A DNA stretch of 64,000 nt from Peromyscus leucopus (lineage: Eukaryota; Chordata; Mammalia; Rodentia; Cricetidae), in NCBI RefSeq assembly GCF_004664715.2, contig NC_051082.1:10334498-10398497 (forward strand). The letters are read 5' to 3'. A program made the translations under genes and the position numbers. Below, piece after piece: positions 1 through 9,926 of the stretch; positions within the stretch are counted from its first letter, which is position 1, and each line of letters opens with the position of its first letter. A model generated the notes under the pieces. It saw only the letters and a list, made by a program, of their open reading frames with translations. It made no database searches and had not been told where the DNA came from.

Positions 1-19
1 AGAGCGAGTTGTCAGACTT

Positions 20-165
20 ATTAGAAATCAGGCTGGGTTCAGAGCCTGGGCTCTGTGGTAATTTGCCAGCTGTGTGTCCTAGGATCAGTTACTCAGCCTT
101 TCTGAGCTGTAGAATCCTCATGTGTACCTTTGGGTTTTGCCAGGAGGGTTAGCTAGAATGGGATA
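20..165 (+). mobile_element. MIR SINE (ancient mammalian)
   Basis: The order of a B-box-like 'gggttcagagcctgg', then 'ccagctgtgtgtcct', then 'agttactcagcctttctgagc' matches the tRNA part and core of MIR in forward orientation. It is old and diverged, with no intact tail. Confidence 0.65.
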
Positions 166-840
166 GAGGAATGACAACCCCCAAACGAGGCTCAGAAACA
201 CATTCATTCGCGCCCTCCGCTATGAGCAACCTGAGGAGGACCTTGACCTTTGAGAAGGCGGCGCGGGGTCTGGTTCATGTCTTTGTTCTCCAAAGTCTCT
301 TCCTTCCCCTTCAGTTTCTGTCTCTTTTTTTCCCCCTGACTTCCCCCGAGGTGGGAATGGAGTGTGGGAGAGCCAAATGCGTCTGCTGTGGTTAAACTTA
401 CACAGATTCAAAGCACGACGTGGCCTCTTCTAAAGGGGATGGCTCGAAGGTCTGCTTTCTTTCTCCTTCACTCCCTGGATCTGGTGATCAAAGTTTGGTT
501 CCTGTAGAAGGAGGTGAGCTTTGAAAACTTGGACTCCACGCTCCCACCAGCTTTCTTATCGCGTCCCCTCACCTCCCGCCTTTCCTCCCTTGGGGGTGGA
601 TCAGAGGCTCCTGGGGTGGGCTGAGCTGAGTGCCATTTGCCCTGTTCACCCCACTGACAAACAGCTGAGAGCCGTGTGCACTTCCTGGCTCTGTGGATCT
701 GAGAGCCACCTGCCCTGTGCCCCCCCTCATGGAGGACAGAGGGCACCCCCATCCTCAGCGGGAGCTCTTCAGCCTAGCTGCTCTCTGTGAGGGTTCTCTC
801 TGTTGCCTGAGGCTCTGTTCAAAACATTGACATCAAAGGA
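166..840. other. Unique sequence, no gene recognised
   Basis: No repeat family is recognised here. Short frames occur on both strands but lack any domain or coding signature. A tandem pair of nuclear-receptor half-sites lies at 238-254 and is described in the findings. Confidence 0.5.
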
Positions 841-841
841 G

Positions 842-1018
842 GGGCTGGGGAGGGGGATGTGGCTCAGCTGATAGAGTACTCGCCTAACATGCACACACAC
901 GAGGGCCTGGGTTTGATCCCCAGCTTCCCGTAAGAGATGGAGGCGGGACCAGAAGTCCAAGGCCAGTCTAGGCTGTGAAATGAGTTAAAGGATATCCTGG
1001 ACTATATGAGACTCTGTC
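842..1018 (+). mobile_element. B4-type SINE (ID head plus B1-like tail)
   Basis: An ID-like head ('gatgtggctcag', 'gggtttgatccccagc') at 842-930 is followed by a B1-like half ('aaggccagtctaggctgtg', 'tgagactctgtc'). This ID-B1 fusion defines B4. It ends in the AT-rich tail at 1018. Confidence 0.75.
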
Positions 1019-1090
1019 ATATATATATATACATTTATATATATATTTATATATTTATATATAAATAAAGAAAGAAAGAAAGAAAAAGAA
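1017..1090. repeat. (TA)n then (GAAA)n simple repeat
   Basis: Alternating TA/TTTA runs to about 1062 and is followed by AAAG units. It is probably expanded from the tail of the preceding B4 element. Confidence 0.9.
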
Positions 1091-1174
1091 AATCAAAGAA
1101 GGGAGAATCTCACTCAACTCCAAAGACAGATCATCAAACACCAGGCATGTGACCAAGAATTTCCCATGCCTGGT

Positions 1175-1340
1175 TCCCGTCATTCAATCTTCATGCCTCA
1201 TACCAACCCAAGGAGGCAGCTAGCTTGCTTCCTTGGGCCCATCTCAGAGATGAGGAAACGGAGGCTCATGAAGGTAAAATCCCTTCCCTGAAAGAGCCAG
1301 GCCTGAAACCCATGCTTCTTAGATGCCAGAGCTGTGGTCA
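1175..1340 (-). mobile_element. MIR SINE fragment
   Basis: 'cagagatgaggaaacggagg' is the reverse complement of the MIR core 'cctcrtttcctcatctgt'. The flanking 'ttcaatcttcatgcctcata' fits the MIR 3' half read on the opposite strand. Confidence 0.6.
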
Positions 1341-1496
1341 TGATGTCCCGACTGGTCTGGTTTTAGCTCTGAAACTCTCCAAATGCCAGAAAAAACCCAC
1401 AGGCCCTGAAAAGCCTATTACCAGAATCAGCGGAAGCAGAGAGACGAGCCCTTCCGACACTCCAGGGTCTGAGCATCTTGTAAAATGAGAATAAGT

Positions 1497-1632
1497 GGGG
1501 CGGGTGAGATGGCTCAGAGATGAAGGAGCTTGCCAGCAGGGTTTATAGTCTGAGTTGGAGTTCATTCCCGGGGGGCCCACAGGGTGGAAGGAGAGAGCTG
1601 ACCGCCACCCCACAAATGAAAAAATAAATGTT
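1497..1632 (+). mobile_element. B3-type tRNA-derived SINE
   Basis: It starts 'ggggcgggtgagatggctca', with the RNA polymerase III A-box region, then 'ggagttcattccc' (B-box region). It ends in an A-rich 'aaaaaataaatgtt' tail. Confidence 0.7.
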
Positions 1633-1647
1633 AAAAAATGATTACAA

Positions 1648-1758
1648 GTCAGGATGGTGCATGCCTGTGGTGTCCCAGCACTGGAGAGGCTGAGGCAGAA
1701 GAATCGTAAATTCAAGACCAGCCTGGGGTACACAGTGAGATGTCGTCACAGACAGAAC
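1648..1758 (+). mobile_element. B1-family SINE, diverged
   Basis: 'ggtgcatgcctgtggtgtcc', 'cagcactggagaggctgagg', 'agaccagcctggggtacaca' mark a 7SL-derived B1 monomer. Its divergence suggests an old B1 subfamily. Confidence 0.75.
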
Positions 1759-2379
1759 ACAGCACAACTTCTCTGCCTCATAATTCCCTCCCTTCCGCCT
1801 CTCCCTTCCTCATTTCCTCCCACCATCCTTTCTTTTCTTCTTACTCTCTTCTCCCTCTCCCCCCCTCCCCCTCTGATTTTCTCGCACGATCTACTGGAAG
1901 GGATTGGACCCTTCCAGAGGTTGTACCAACAGTGGTTTTTTATCTGAATGAGAAGCAAGCGTGACTAAGGTGGGATCGTGGCCCCGTATGAAGAAGGCCA
2001 TTTTCCGGATCTAGGGTGTCTAGAGGAAGACCCAGCTCCGGGCTCAGGACCTTTCCCAGCCCCTCCTAACAGCCGTCTCCTTGTGTTTTGTGAACCACGC
2101 CCTGTCAGCGGGAGCTGTGAGCTCCTACGATGAAGGCCGCCGCAGAGCATGCCGAGTAGAGAGTGGTACCCAGGGCTCTCGGACAGCTCCTGGCCATCTT
2201 GTCAACCGCAGCAGGCCTCCTCCTCACCCCACTGAACTACATCTCCCGGCAGCCAGGCGAGATGGTATAACTGTGCTCCGACCCACAGCGTGAACACAGC
2301 TGGACTCTGTATCTGTGGCTTCCACACTTGAAGATGCAGCCAACCATGTACCTAAAATATTCCAGGAAAAAAAAAAATA
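1759..2379. other. Unique sequence, pyrimidine-rich start
   Basis: 1770-1880 is C/T-rich and 1900-2300 is unique sequence with scattered CpG. I see no gene or repeat family. Confidence 0.45.
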
Positions 2380-2380
2380 T

Positions 2381-2600
2381 GGGACCAGTGAGATGGCTTG
2401 GTGGATAAAGCCCTTGCTGCACAGATGTGAGGACCAGAGTTCAGATCCCCCAGAACCCATGTAAAAGTGAATATGGCCGTGTACATTTGTAACCTCAGTG
2501 CTCCTGCAGAAAAAATGGGAGGAGGAGATAGGAGTCACCTTGAAAGCTCTTAGGCCAGCTAGCCTGACTTAAACAGCAGGGACAATAAGACCACAAATTA
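2381..2600 (+). mobile_element. B3 SINE
   Basis: 'gggaccagtgagatggctt', 'gaggaccagagttcagatcc', 'cccagaacccatgtaaaagt' and the later 'aggccagctagcctgac' follow the B3 layout of a tRNA-like head plus downstream unit. It is diverged. Confidence 0.7.
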
Positions 2601-2616
2601 GAAGGCAGAGACTGAC

Positions 2617-2652
2617 CGGGGCGGGGTGGGGGTGGGGTGGGTGTGGGGGTTG
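2617..2652 (+). repeat. G-rich tract, possible G-quadruplex
   Basis: Seven or more runs of three to five G separated by one or two bases (pattern GGGG-C-GGGG-T-GGGGG-T-GGGGG-T-GGGG-T-GGG). It lies just 3' of the B3 element. Confidence 0.7.
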
Positions 2653-2834
2653 GCTCTGACCTTCACCCGCGTCTGTGCAAACACACATTTTCAACAGTGG
2701 TGTGCGTACTGGGCACTTTTCCGTGTTGTGATCATCTCATCCATGTGGCCCAACGACTGCTTTTTACTGTGATATGTGTTACAAGTTTTAAGATGGCTTA
2801 AAGCCCGCAATTCCAGGTTGTATGCAAACATGTT

Positions 2835-2930
2835 TTTTATTTAAGGGCCCAGAGCCCCTGCAGACTCTGGTGTCCATGAGGGGCCTGGTGAGGGCGCCCT
2901 AGAACCAGCCCCAGGACTGTGTGGGTAGAT
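2835..2930 (+). mobile_element. Possible Tigger-like DNA transposon fragment
   Basis: 'ttatttaagggccc' and later 'tggtgtccatgaggggcctg' plus 'ctagaaccagcccc' resemble the terminal part of Tigger-type elements ('...ggtcctggaaccaatccccc...'). The resemblance is weak and judged by eye. Confidence 0.35.
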
Positions 2931-3091
2931 ATGATGCCTACCTTGTGGTTCTTAAACACAGTGTTCTTCAGTCACGCCTTGTGATACCTACGTGACTGAA
3001 AACGTCAGGAGCCTCGGGGAGCAAAATCTGGTTCCTGAAGCCCCTCTTGGAGGCAAGTTGCTGGTAGATCAGTTGCTTCAGTCTTTAGGTT

Positions 3092-3096
<5 letters not shown>

Positions 3097-3125
<29 letters not shown>
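3097..3125. repeat. Poly(T) tract
   Basis: An uninterrupted T run of 29 bases. No SINE body is recognised on either side. Confidence 0.95.
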
Positions 3126-3129
<4 letters not shown>

Positions 3130-3501
3130 CAACTGGTATGGCGTGAACTACCTGGGCACCTAATCAGAAGCCTCAGGACCTTCATAGATAGGATCTCTAT
3201 GCTTTTCAGTTGAGTGGACATGCTCAGCCCTCCCCTCAGGGCATGCCCACGTGGATAATTTTGGGAACATCCTATATTATTTTCTTGGTTCTTCATTTAT
3301 TTATTTACTTACTTTGTATGTGAGGATCTGGAAGAATCCAAGGAATTACCCTCTCTAAGGCCTACCAAATGTATGTATGGAAAGGAAGAAACTTCTAGAA
3401 CCTGGACCAAGCCACAGCTTTAGGAACCAGGACACCGTAACAAGACATGTACTTGGATAGAGGAACTGAGTCATAGCCAATCTCAAACATCTCTCGTCTC
3501 T

Positions 3502-3505
<4 letters not shown>

Positions 3506-3534
<29 letters not shown>
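3506..3534. repeat. Poly(T) tract
   Basis: A pure T run of about 29 bases preceded by CT repeats. On the minus strand it could be the A-tail of the unclassified sequence at 3535-4010. Confidence 0.9.
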
Positions 3535-3536
<2 letters not shown>

Positions 3537-4010
3537 CTTTTCTCTATTTCCTGCCGGGGCCTCCCATTGGCCAGACCAACCAGTGACTATTAACACCAAC
3601 CATACAGAACAATAGTCCAGGCAGTTTGGGGGTGGAGCAGGAGCTGGGCCCTGGGCATCAAGACCATGTACCAGGTGCAGACTGCCTCTCTCATCCCATA
3701 CAGCAATACTGATCTGATCTTGCGGGTTCCTTTGCAGCTGGTTTTTTGGTTTTTTTTTTGTTTTGCCACACAACTGTGTGTTTCTGTAGGAATACAACCA
3801 TGAACAAAGCAAACAATATGTTGCTCCACAGACTATGAATAGCTGCATAGCATATTGGTGCGGGAGCCGATTTCCCTGGAACACATGATGGTGAACCAAT
3901 GTGGTCATGGCGGGCTAGCCAAGCTTCCTGAGACTGAAAGGGGCTCATGAAAGTCTCTTTAAGTCCAACCTCCATTACTTCTTGGAGTTAAAAATCTGTT
4001 TTTTACCACT
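3535..4010 (-). other. Unclassified, possibly retroposed sequence
   Basis: Read on the minus strand it ends 'ggccaatgggaggccc...gaaatagagaaaag' directly before an A run, which is how a retroposed unit or LTR-derived repeat would look. A 141-codon minus-strand frame starts here but shows no domain and runs into the A tract as lysines. No family assigned. Confidence 0.3.
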
Positions 4011-4133
4011 GAGACCAAGGACACAAAAAGCAGTATATATGAGAACCTTCCCCAATCAAATGGAAGCAGGAGGAAGGCATCTCAGAGATAAAGCTTCCTC
4101 TGAAAGGGGAGTCAGAGCACAGAAAACTTATTG

Positions 4134-4295
4134 TGCTGGGTGTGGTGGCGCACGCCTTTAATCCCAGCACTCCAGAGGCAGAGGCAGGTGGATCTCTTTG
4201 AGTTCAAGGCCAGCCTGGTCTACAGAGTGAGTTCCAGGACAACTAGGGTTACACAGAGAAACCCTGTTTCAAAAACAAAACAAAACAAAAAACAA
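4134..4295 (+). mobile_element. B1 SINE, full length
   Basis: A near-consensus B1 from 'gctgggtgtggtggcgcacg' through 'acacagagaaaccctgtttc', with an A-rich (CAAAA) tail. The A and B boxes are recognisable. It looks younger than the other B1 copies nearby. Confidence 0.93.
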
Positions 4296-4370
4296 GAAAG
4301 GAAGGAAGGAAGGAAGGAAGGAAGGAAGGAAGGAAGGAAGGAAGGAAGGAAGGAAGGAAGGAAGGAAGAA
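4296..4370. repeat. (GAAG)n microsatellite
   Basis: About 18 units of GAAG grow directly out of the B1 A-tail, a common origin for purine tetranucleotide repeats. Confidence 0.97.
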
Positions 4371-4421
4371 AACTCACTGTGATCTGAAGATAAGATCCTC
4401 ATTCAGATTCCAGATCCAGAG

Positions 4422-4649
4422 CAGTAGTTCTCAACCTGTGGGTCTCAACCCCTTTCAGGGGGATCAAACAACCCTTTCACCTGGGTCACCTAAGACCATA
4501 GGAAAACACAGATATTTATATTATAATTCCTAACGGTAGCAAAGTTACAGTTATGAAGCAGCAATGAAAATCATTTTATGGTTGGAGGTCACCACAACAC
4601 GAGGAACAGTACTGAAGGATTGCAGCATTAGGAAGGTTGAGAACCACTG
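4422..4649 (+). mobile_element. URR1-type hAT non-autonomous DNA transposon
   Basis: Terminal inverted repeats are 'cagtagttctcaacc' (4422) and 'ggttgagaaccactg' (ending 4649). The inner 'ttacagttatgaagcagcaa' and 'ttttatggttggaggtcacc' fit URR1. Flanks 'atccagag' (4414-4421) and 'ttcctgag' (4650-4657) match at 6 of 8, as expected for a decayed 8-bp hAT target duplication. Confidence 0.88.
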
Positions 4650-4689
4650 TTCCTGAGCCTGCTGCAGGGAGCGAAAGAGGGTGCAAACA

Positions 4690-4730
4690 AGGAGGGAGGG
4701 AGAGAGAGAGAGAGAGGGAAAGAGAGAGAC
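4690..4730. repeat. (GGGA)n/(GA)n purine repeat
   Basis: A short purine-only run with GGGA units grading into GA units. Confidence 0.85.
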
Positions 4731-5297
4731 TCAAAACAAAACCACCCATTTCTGATTTCCTGAGCTCTCAATATGGGGATGGTTAACAGGGACGCTCTGG
4801 TTAATCTTAATTGCTAGGCTAGGGAAGGGAATTTGGGGGTAATCAGATCCCAAAACATACAGGGCTTTATAGATTAAAGCAAAGTTATCTCCTAATCCCA
4901 TCAAAACGTCATAATCTTGTGTCACAGCGGCATCTAAACACATCTGATTGAGAGGCCATGAGTGCTGAATCTGGGATCCATCACAGCCCTGCCGTCCGGA
5001 AAGCAAATAGCCCCAAATGAGAAGATTGGATTTAGTGTGGTCTGGAGACATTTACTACAAAGGCCGGAGCCCTGGCTCCATCCCTCCCTCGGGCTTCGCA
5101 GGGGGGAAATACTGCTGTCCCCAGATGCGCTCCTTTGAAAGGAAAATTTCCCCAAGTGGAAAGAGAGACATCTTTTCTTCTTCTTTTTTGGCTGACTGTA
5201 AAATTAATATGTGCCTGCTGTTTAAAATATATATAACACAAAGAAAAAAAGGATTTAAAAAAATCTTGCCAGCAGGAAAAACTGGTGTTTGTGCATA

Positions 5298-5332
5298 TGT
5301 GTGTGTGTGTGTGTGCGTGCATGTACACATGT
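5298..5332. repeat. (GT)n microsatellite
   Basis: 'tgtgtgtgtgtgtgtgtg' followed by GTGC variants. It abuts the reverse B3 fragment, a usual position for expansion from a B3 tail. Confidence 0.85.
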
Positions 5333-5334
5333 GT

Positions 5335-5470
5335 GCATGTGGAGGCAGAGGACAACCTCACCTGTCACTCCTCAGGTGGTGTCCATCTTGTTTTTTGAGA
5401 CAGGGTCTCTCACAGGCCTGGGACTTGCCGAGTAGGCTAGGCTGCCTGGATTAAAATTCAGGTCCACGTG
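5335..5470 (-). mobile_element. B3 SINE 3' fragment
   Basis: 'ttttttgagacagggtctct' and then 'gagtaggctaggctgcctgg' are the reverse complement of the distal B3 unit. The tRNA-like head is absent. Confidence 0.65.
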
Positions 5471-5555
5471 CTTCCAAGGAAAGATGTTTGCTGACCAAGT
5501 ATCTCCCCAAATCTCCCCAAACCCTGGAGTATTGTCTTCCCAGGGTTCTCTCTCC

Positions 5556-5670
5556 CTGTCTATCTATCATCTATTTTTCTATCTATCTATACCTATCTAC
5601 CTATATCTATATCTATATCTATATCTATATCTATATCTATATCTATATCTATATCTCTCTATATATATCC
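5556..5670. repeat. (CTAT)n/(CTATAT)n simple repeat
   Basis: Tetranucleotide CTAT units pass into a regular hexanucleotide CTATAT array at about 5600-5656. Confidence 0.95.
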
Positions 5671-6099
5671 TCCCCCACACTCTCTCTTTAATCCTATGGT
5701 CACATCTTTATTCTTCCTTCTAATCCCAAACCTATGCCGATCCCTAGCCACACGGCTAACATGGTTGACCTGCAACCTCATGTCTCCAACCCTGTCCTTT
5801 AATCCACCCGAACTGGCTGACAGTATTCCCAAAGCCACAGTCTAGAGTCCAACATCCCATGCCACTGTTCAAGCATGGCTACAGGGTCACATATACAGAT
5901 ACATACATGACACATTCCAACAAAGAGCCTTTATCAGAGACAGTAGAGAGGGGTTGATGTGGCTGCCCTCAGTGACTGGCCAGCAGGTACTCAGCATGTG
6001 ACCGAGCTCATGTTCCATAGGAAGGATGTGACTTGGGAAGTCTTTCCCAAGTGAGTGGGTGGCTAGTTGAAGTTCAAAATAAAGGGAGTTTTCCTACAG
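5671..6099. other. Unique sequence
   Basis: No repeat family, gene or RNA recognised. Confidence 0.45.
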
Positions 6100-6127
6100 T
6101 TTTGTTTTATTTTATTTTATCTTATTT

Positions 6128-6167
<40 letters not shown>
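6100..6167. repeat. (TTTTA)n followed by (GT)n
   Basis: Pentanucleotide TTTTA units to 6129, then 18 GT units. Together they form the 5' flank of a reverse B3 element. Confidence 0.93.
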
Positions 6168-6168
<1 letters not shown>

Positions 6169-6475
6169 TACATGCACAAGTATGTGCTAAAGTGTGGTGC
6201 CTCTGGACATGTGTGTAGAGGCCAGAGGAGGGCATCAGGTGTCCTGCTCTACTGCCCTCTATTATTATGAGGTCGGGTCTCTCAGTGAACCTGGAGCTAA
6301 GCTGGCTGTCGGCAAGCCCCAGTCATCCTCCTGCCTCCACACACACCCTCACAGCACTGGAGTTACAGGCACACTCTAGCACACTCGGCATTTTACATGG
6401 TTGCTAGAGAGTCTAACTCAGGTCTCCAGGGTTACTTATACATCCCATTGAGCCGTTTCTCAAGCCTGGCTGCAC
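6168..6475 (-). mobile_element. B3 SINE
   Basis: On the minus strand it reads from a head 'ggcttgagaaacggctcaat' near 6475 to a distal unit near 6200 ('tagaggccagaggagggcat' on the plus strand). The GT run at its far end is a degenerate tail. Confidence 0.7.
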
Positions 6476-6483
6476 GATATTGA

Positions 6484-6592
<109 letters not shown>

Positions 6593-6727
6593 GGCTGGTG
6601 GGACATGCCACTGAACATCCAAAGCTGGTGTCAGCAGAGGGAATGTTATTTTCTGCTGTGCGCATGGACTTGAAGCAAGGGCTGACAAAGGAAACAAGGC
6701 CAGAGCTTCACACTCCCAGGACTCGCC

Positions 6728-7047
6728 TGTTGTGGAATAATCATTTTGTACACCGTGAAGATGTGTCACTCTGATTGGTTTAACAAAAAGCCGAATAGCC
6801 AATAGCTAGGCAGGAAGGATGCTGGGAAGAAGAAGAAGGCGGGGTCAGCCAGTGGAGGAAGCAGGATGGGCAAAATGGAGATGAGGTAACGAGAGCGCGG
6901 AAGAAGGTAGATTAAAAAAACATGGGTTAATTTAACGTATAAGAGCTAGTTAGAAACAAGCCTAAGCTAAGACCAAGCTTCCATAATGAATATAAGTTTC
7001 TGTGTCGTGTTTTGTGAGCTAGCAGCCCAAAGAAAAATCTGTCCACA
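6728..7047 (+). mobile_element. Solo LTR of a rodent ERV (mys-like, ERV2/ERVK type)
   Basis: 320 bp, starting TGTTGTGG and ending TGTCCACA. A perfect 6-bp duplication 'ctcgcc' flanks it at 6722-6727 and 7048-7053, the length typical of class II ERVs. No internal region remains, so this is a solo LTR. It belongs to the same family as the minus-strand copy at 50412-50782: both share the start TGTTRTGGAATAAT and the end AAAAATCT..C.ACA. Family name from memory. Confidence 0.85.
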
Positions 7048-7294
7048 CTCGCCTTCCTGCTTCTCTTTCTCATCTCTCGTTTTGCATGCGTGCAAGGCCC
7101 CAGAGATGGCCTGGCACCAGAGACCTGAAAAACTAACAACTGAATTCCATGAGATCAGAAGAAGGTCAAAGATAACTTCTGACTCCGAAGTTGATGAAAA
7201 TCCACTAGGTACCCAATGTCTCCATACTTGTTTGTAGCTGACTGGGACCTCTGTTGCCATGTGTAACACAGAGCAAGCCAGAGGAGTCTCATGT

Positions 7295-7354
<60 letters not shown>

Positions 7355-7371
7355 CGTGCGCGCGCGCCCGC
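7295..7371. repeat. (GT)n-(GC)n alternating purine-pyrimidine tract
   Basis: A GT array passes into GCGC/GTGC units. Perfect purine-pyrimidine alternation extends over 7295-7367 (73 bases). Confidence 0.97.
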
Positions 7372-7499
7372 ACTCACTCTTTAGTTCTCTTGAGTGTCCC
7401 CACTGACCTCAATTCTGATAGCTTCATTATGTGATTATCCAAAAAAAAAAAAATGATCCCCCTTTGTGAAGATATTCTCAGCTAATCTCATGCACTTAG

Positions 7500-8134
7500 T
7501 GACTGGCTGGTTTTGGGAGTCAACTTGACACAAGCTAGAGTCTTCAGAGGAGAATGCACCTCAGTTGAGGAAATGCCTCCACGAGATCCAGCTGTAAGGC
7601 ATTTTCTCAATGAGTGATCAACGGGGGAGGGCCCAGCCCATGGTGGGTGGTGCCACCCCTGGGCTGACGGTCCTGGGTTCTATAAGAAAGCAGGCTGAGG
7701 GCCGGGCGGTGGTGGCCCACGCCTTTAATCCCAGCACTCGGGAGGCAGAGGCAGGCGGATCTCTGTGAGTTCGAGGCCAGCCTGGTCTCCAAAGCAAGTT
7801 CCAGGAAAGGTGCGAAGCTACACAGCTACACAGAGAAACCCTGTCTCGAAAAACAAAACAAAACAAAACACAACACAACACAACACAGCACAACAAAACA
7901 AAACACCCAAAAAGAAAGCAGGCTGAGCAAACCATGAGGAGCAAGTCAGTAAGCAGCACCCCTCCATGGCCTCTGCATCAGCTCCTGCCTCCTGGTCCCT
8001 GCCCTGCTTGAGTTCCTGTCTTGATTTCCTTCAATATGACCATCAAAATGGAAGTGTAAGCCAAGTCAACACTTTGATCTCCAGTTGCTTTATGGTCATG
8101 GTGTTTCATCGCAGCAATAGAATCCCTAAGACTT
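7500..8134 (+). mobile_element. MaLR-type LTR interrupted by B1
   Basis: 'ggagtcaacttgacacaagc', 'gggggagggcccagcccatg' and, after the insertion, 'ggcctctgcatcagctcctg' and 'ggaagtgtaagccaa' mark a rodent MaLR-lineage LTR also present at 24201 and 31713. The B1 at 7700-7911 interrupts it. Exact family not verified. Confidence 0.75.
7700..7911 (+). mobile_element. B1 SINE nested in MaLR LTR
   Basis: A full B1 starting 'gccgggcggtggtggccc' with a long ACA/AACA-rich tail. The target-site duplication 'aagaaagcaggctgag' lies at 7684-7699 and 7912-7927, 16 of 16 identical. A short internal duplication of 'ctacacag' lies at about 7818-7835. Confidence 0.95.
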
Positions 8135-8664
8135 TGACCCAAAACCTGAGCAAACTCTTTTGTCTTGATCCCCCCCCCACGCACACACCACATCACACCT
8201 CACAAAAATGATCACTATCATTTTAATATTTTACGGTTTCTGAACAATTTGGGGAGGTAAGTGTCATCTTAACAACGTTGGACCTCGTCACGTAAGCCGG
8301 CTTTTTATGTGCACTGTAGGAATGCTTAGAAACATTCTGCATGTGGGATTGTATATTTCACATTGAGTTTGTCCCCCTTAGGCATTTTGTGAAAATTGTG
8401 ACCCTGGAAGCCAAGTCTATTTTTGGTGTGGAACCACTATTGTGAGAAGGAAAAATAATGACTTGTGGGTGTTTTATATGGCAGTTGGCAGGAGAACTGA
8501 CCTGTTCGTTCCATTTTGATGTTTTCCAACAGCTTCCTTTTATTTTTCCTAGGGAGCACGCAGTGTCATCTGCTGTGTGCAGTGCTGGGGGAGGGGGGAA
8601 TGATGTTAAGTTGGGGGCAGTCACAGTGGGAAACGGGCCTCTCCTCAGAAAATTAAGTAGAGAT
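8135..8664. other. Unique sequence
   Basis: AT-leaning sequence without recognised repeats or a gene. A C-rich 'ccccccccca' run lies at about 8170. Confidence 0.4.
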
Positions 8665-9115
8665 CTAGCGAAGGATCCAGCCATTCTGGCTCTGAGGATT
8701 CAGGCCAAAGGACTCAGGAGGAGGACCCAAGATTCTCTGTATGTGCGTGTGGAGGGCAGGACTTATAGATGTGTACAGGTGGTTTGATGCTCACTGATGA
8801 ATGGATGCACAGAGCACATGGGGTGGGAACTGTGGAAAATCGCCGTCTTCAAATAAAGAGCCATATTGCCTTTTCTGTCAACAGAGAAGATTCTGGACAA
8901 CACTGTGCTAAGTGAAATAACCTGAAAACTGACGACTACATGACCCACTGATGGGAGGAATCTAGAATAACAAACAGAGTGTAAGATGGTGGGTCCAGGG
9001 TCTGGGGAAGGGCAGTAAAGAAGAGGCTGTGCCCACAAGACCCAAAGTTTCAGGTCTGTAAGAGGAGTGAGCCCTGGAGACCGGCTCACACCATGGCTAA
9101 GAACTTTAGCCACTT
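8665..9115 (+). mobile_element. L1 3' end fragment (old L1M type)
   Basis: 'gatgaatggatgcacagagc', 'tgctaagtgaaataacctg' and 'agaatggtgggtccagggtctgg' (read in pieces) correspond to the conserved end of old mammalian L1 elements. It is too decayed for an open reading frame. Confidence 0.65.
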
Positions 9116-9474
9116 AAAAATTGGCCAAGAGGGGAGGTCTTTCGTTAAGTGTCTTTATTATTGCTCCTTACAGTGATGGTACTGAAGGTGGGGAGAAATG
9201 TTTGGAGGCAGTGGATGTACACACAGCAGACATGCTGTTGAGACTCTCGTGGGTTTGTGTGTGGATGTTACCTTACTCTTCAAACCATGTTAAATACATG
9301 CAGGTATTCAGTTGTCAACCGGACAACAATACAAAGGGCTATACACGTAGCCCATGTTTCTTTATTTCTCTCCCCTTCTTGTCTGTAATATTATTTATCA
9401 CCTTCCTATTGTCTTGGCTAGATTTATTTTTAAAAATATCAACACTGAGTATTAATACTACTACTAATTCTCCA
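9116..9474. other. Unique sequence
   Basis: No family recognised. A 141-codon plus-strand frame starts here but has no recognisable domain and overlaps the MIR fragment downstream. Confidence 0.4.
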
Positions 9475-9625
9475 GACATGCCTCTTAAACCTCACAAGAA
9501 CTTGATTATGTTGGTTCTGTATTTTTTTTCACCATCTTATAAATGAATAAACAGACTCCCACAGAGGTTACGTAACCTAACCAAAGTCACCAGCTAATGA
9601 GCGATGGAGACGGAGACCAAGGAAG
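9475..9625 (-). mobile_element. MIR SINE fragment
   Basis: 'cttataaatgaataaacaga' and 'acagaggttacgtaacctaa' followed by 'aagtcaccagctaatgagcg' is the MIR core read in reverse ('aggttaagtaacttgcccaa...'). Confidence 0.7.
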
Positions 9626-9902
9626 AAGATGCCCTGCACAGCCTGGGTGCAGAGTCAGCCATGCACAGAAAAAGAAGAAGATTAAAATTGTAATCAGAAC
9701 TCTTAAATAAGGGGCCTGTCTTCCAGGAGGGTTGGCGCAAAAGGACCCCACATTGATTTACTCACCCAATAAACTGTTCCACAAATCTTTGCCACGTTCC
9801 TTTCATGGCTCAGGCTCTAAGCCTGGTACATAAGGACCTGCCCACTTGGACCTTACATGTGAGGCAGAGGGATGGGAACTATTGAAAAGAAAGATAATGA
9901 CA

Positions 9903-9926
9903 TTTTTTTTTTTTTTTTTTTTTTTT
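9903..9926. repeat. Poly(T) tract
   Basis: A pure T run of about 23 bases with no adjacent SINE body recognised. Confidence 0.9.

Noticed and set aside
3483..3908. 141-codon minus-strand frame as a small cysteine-rich protein
   Set aside because: It ends in poly-lysine from a T run and lies in probable repeat sequence. No family recognised.
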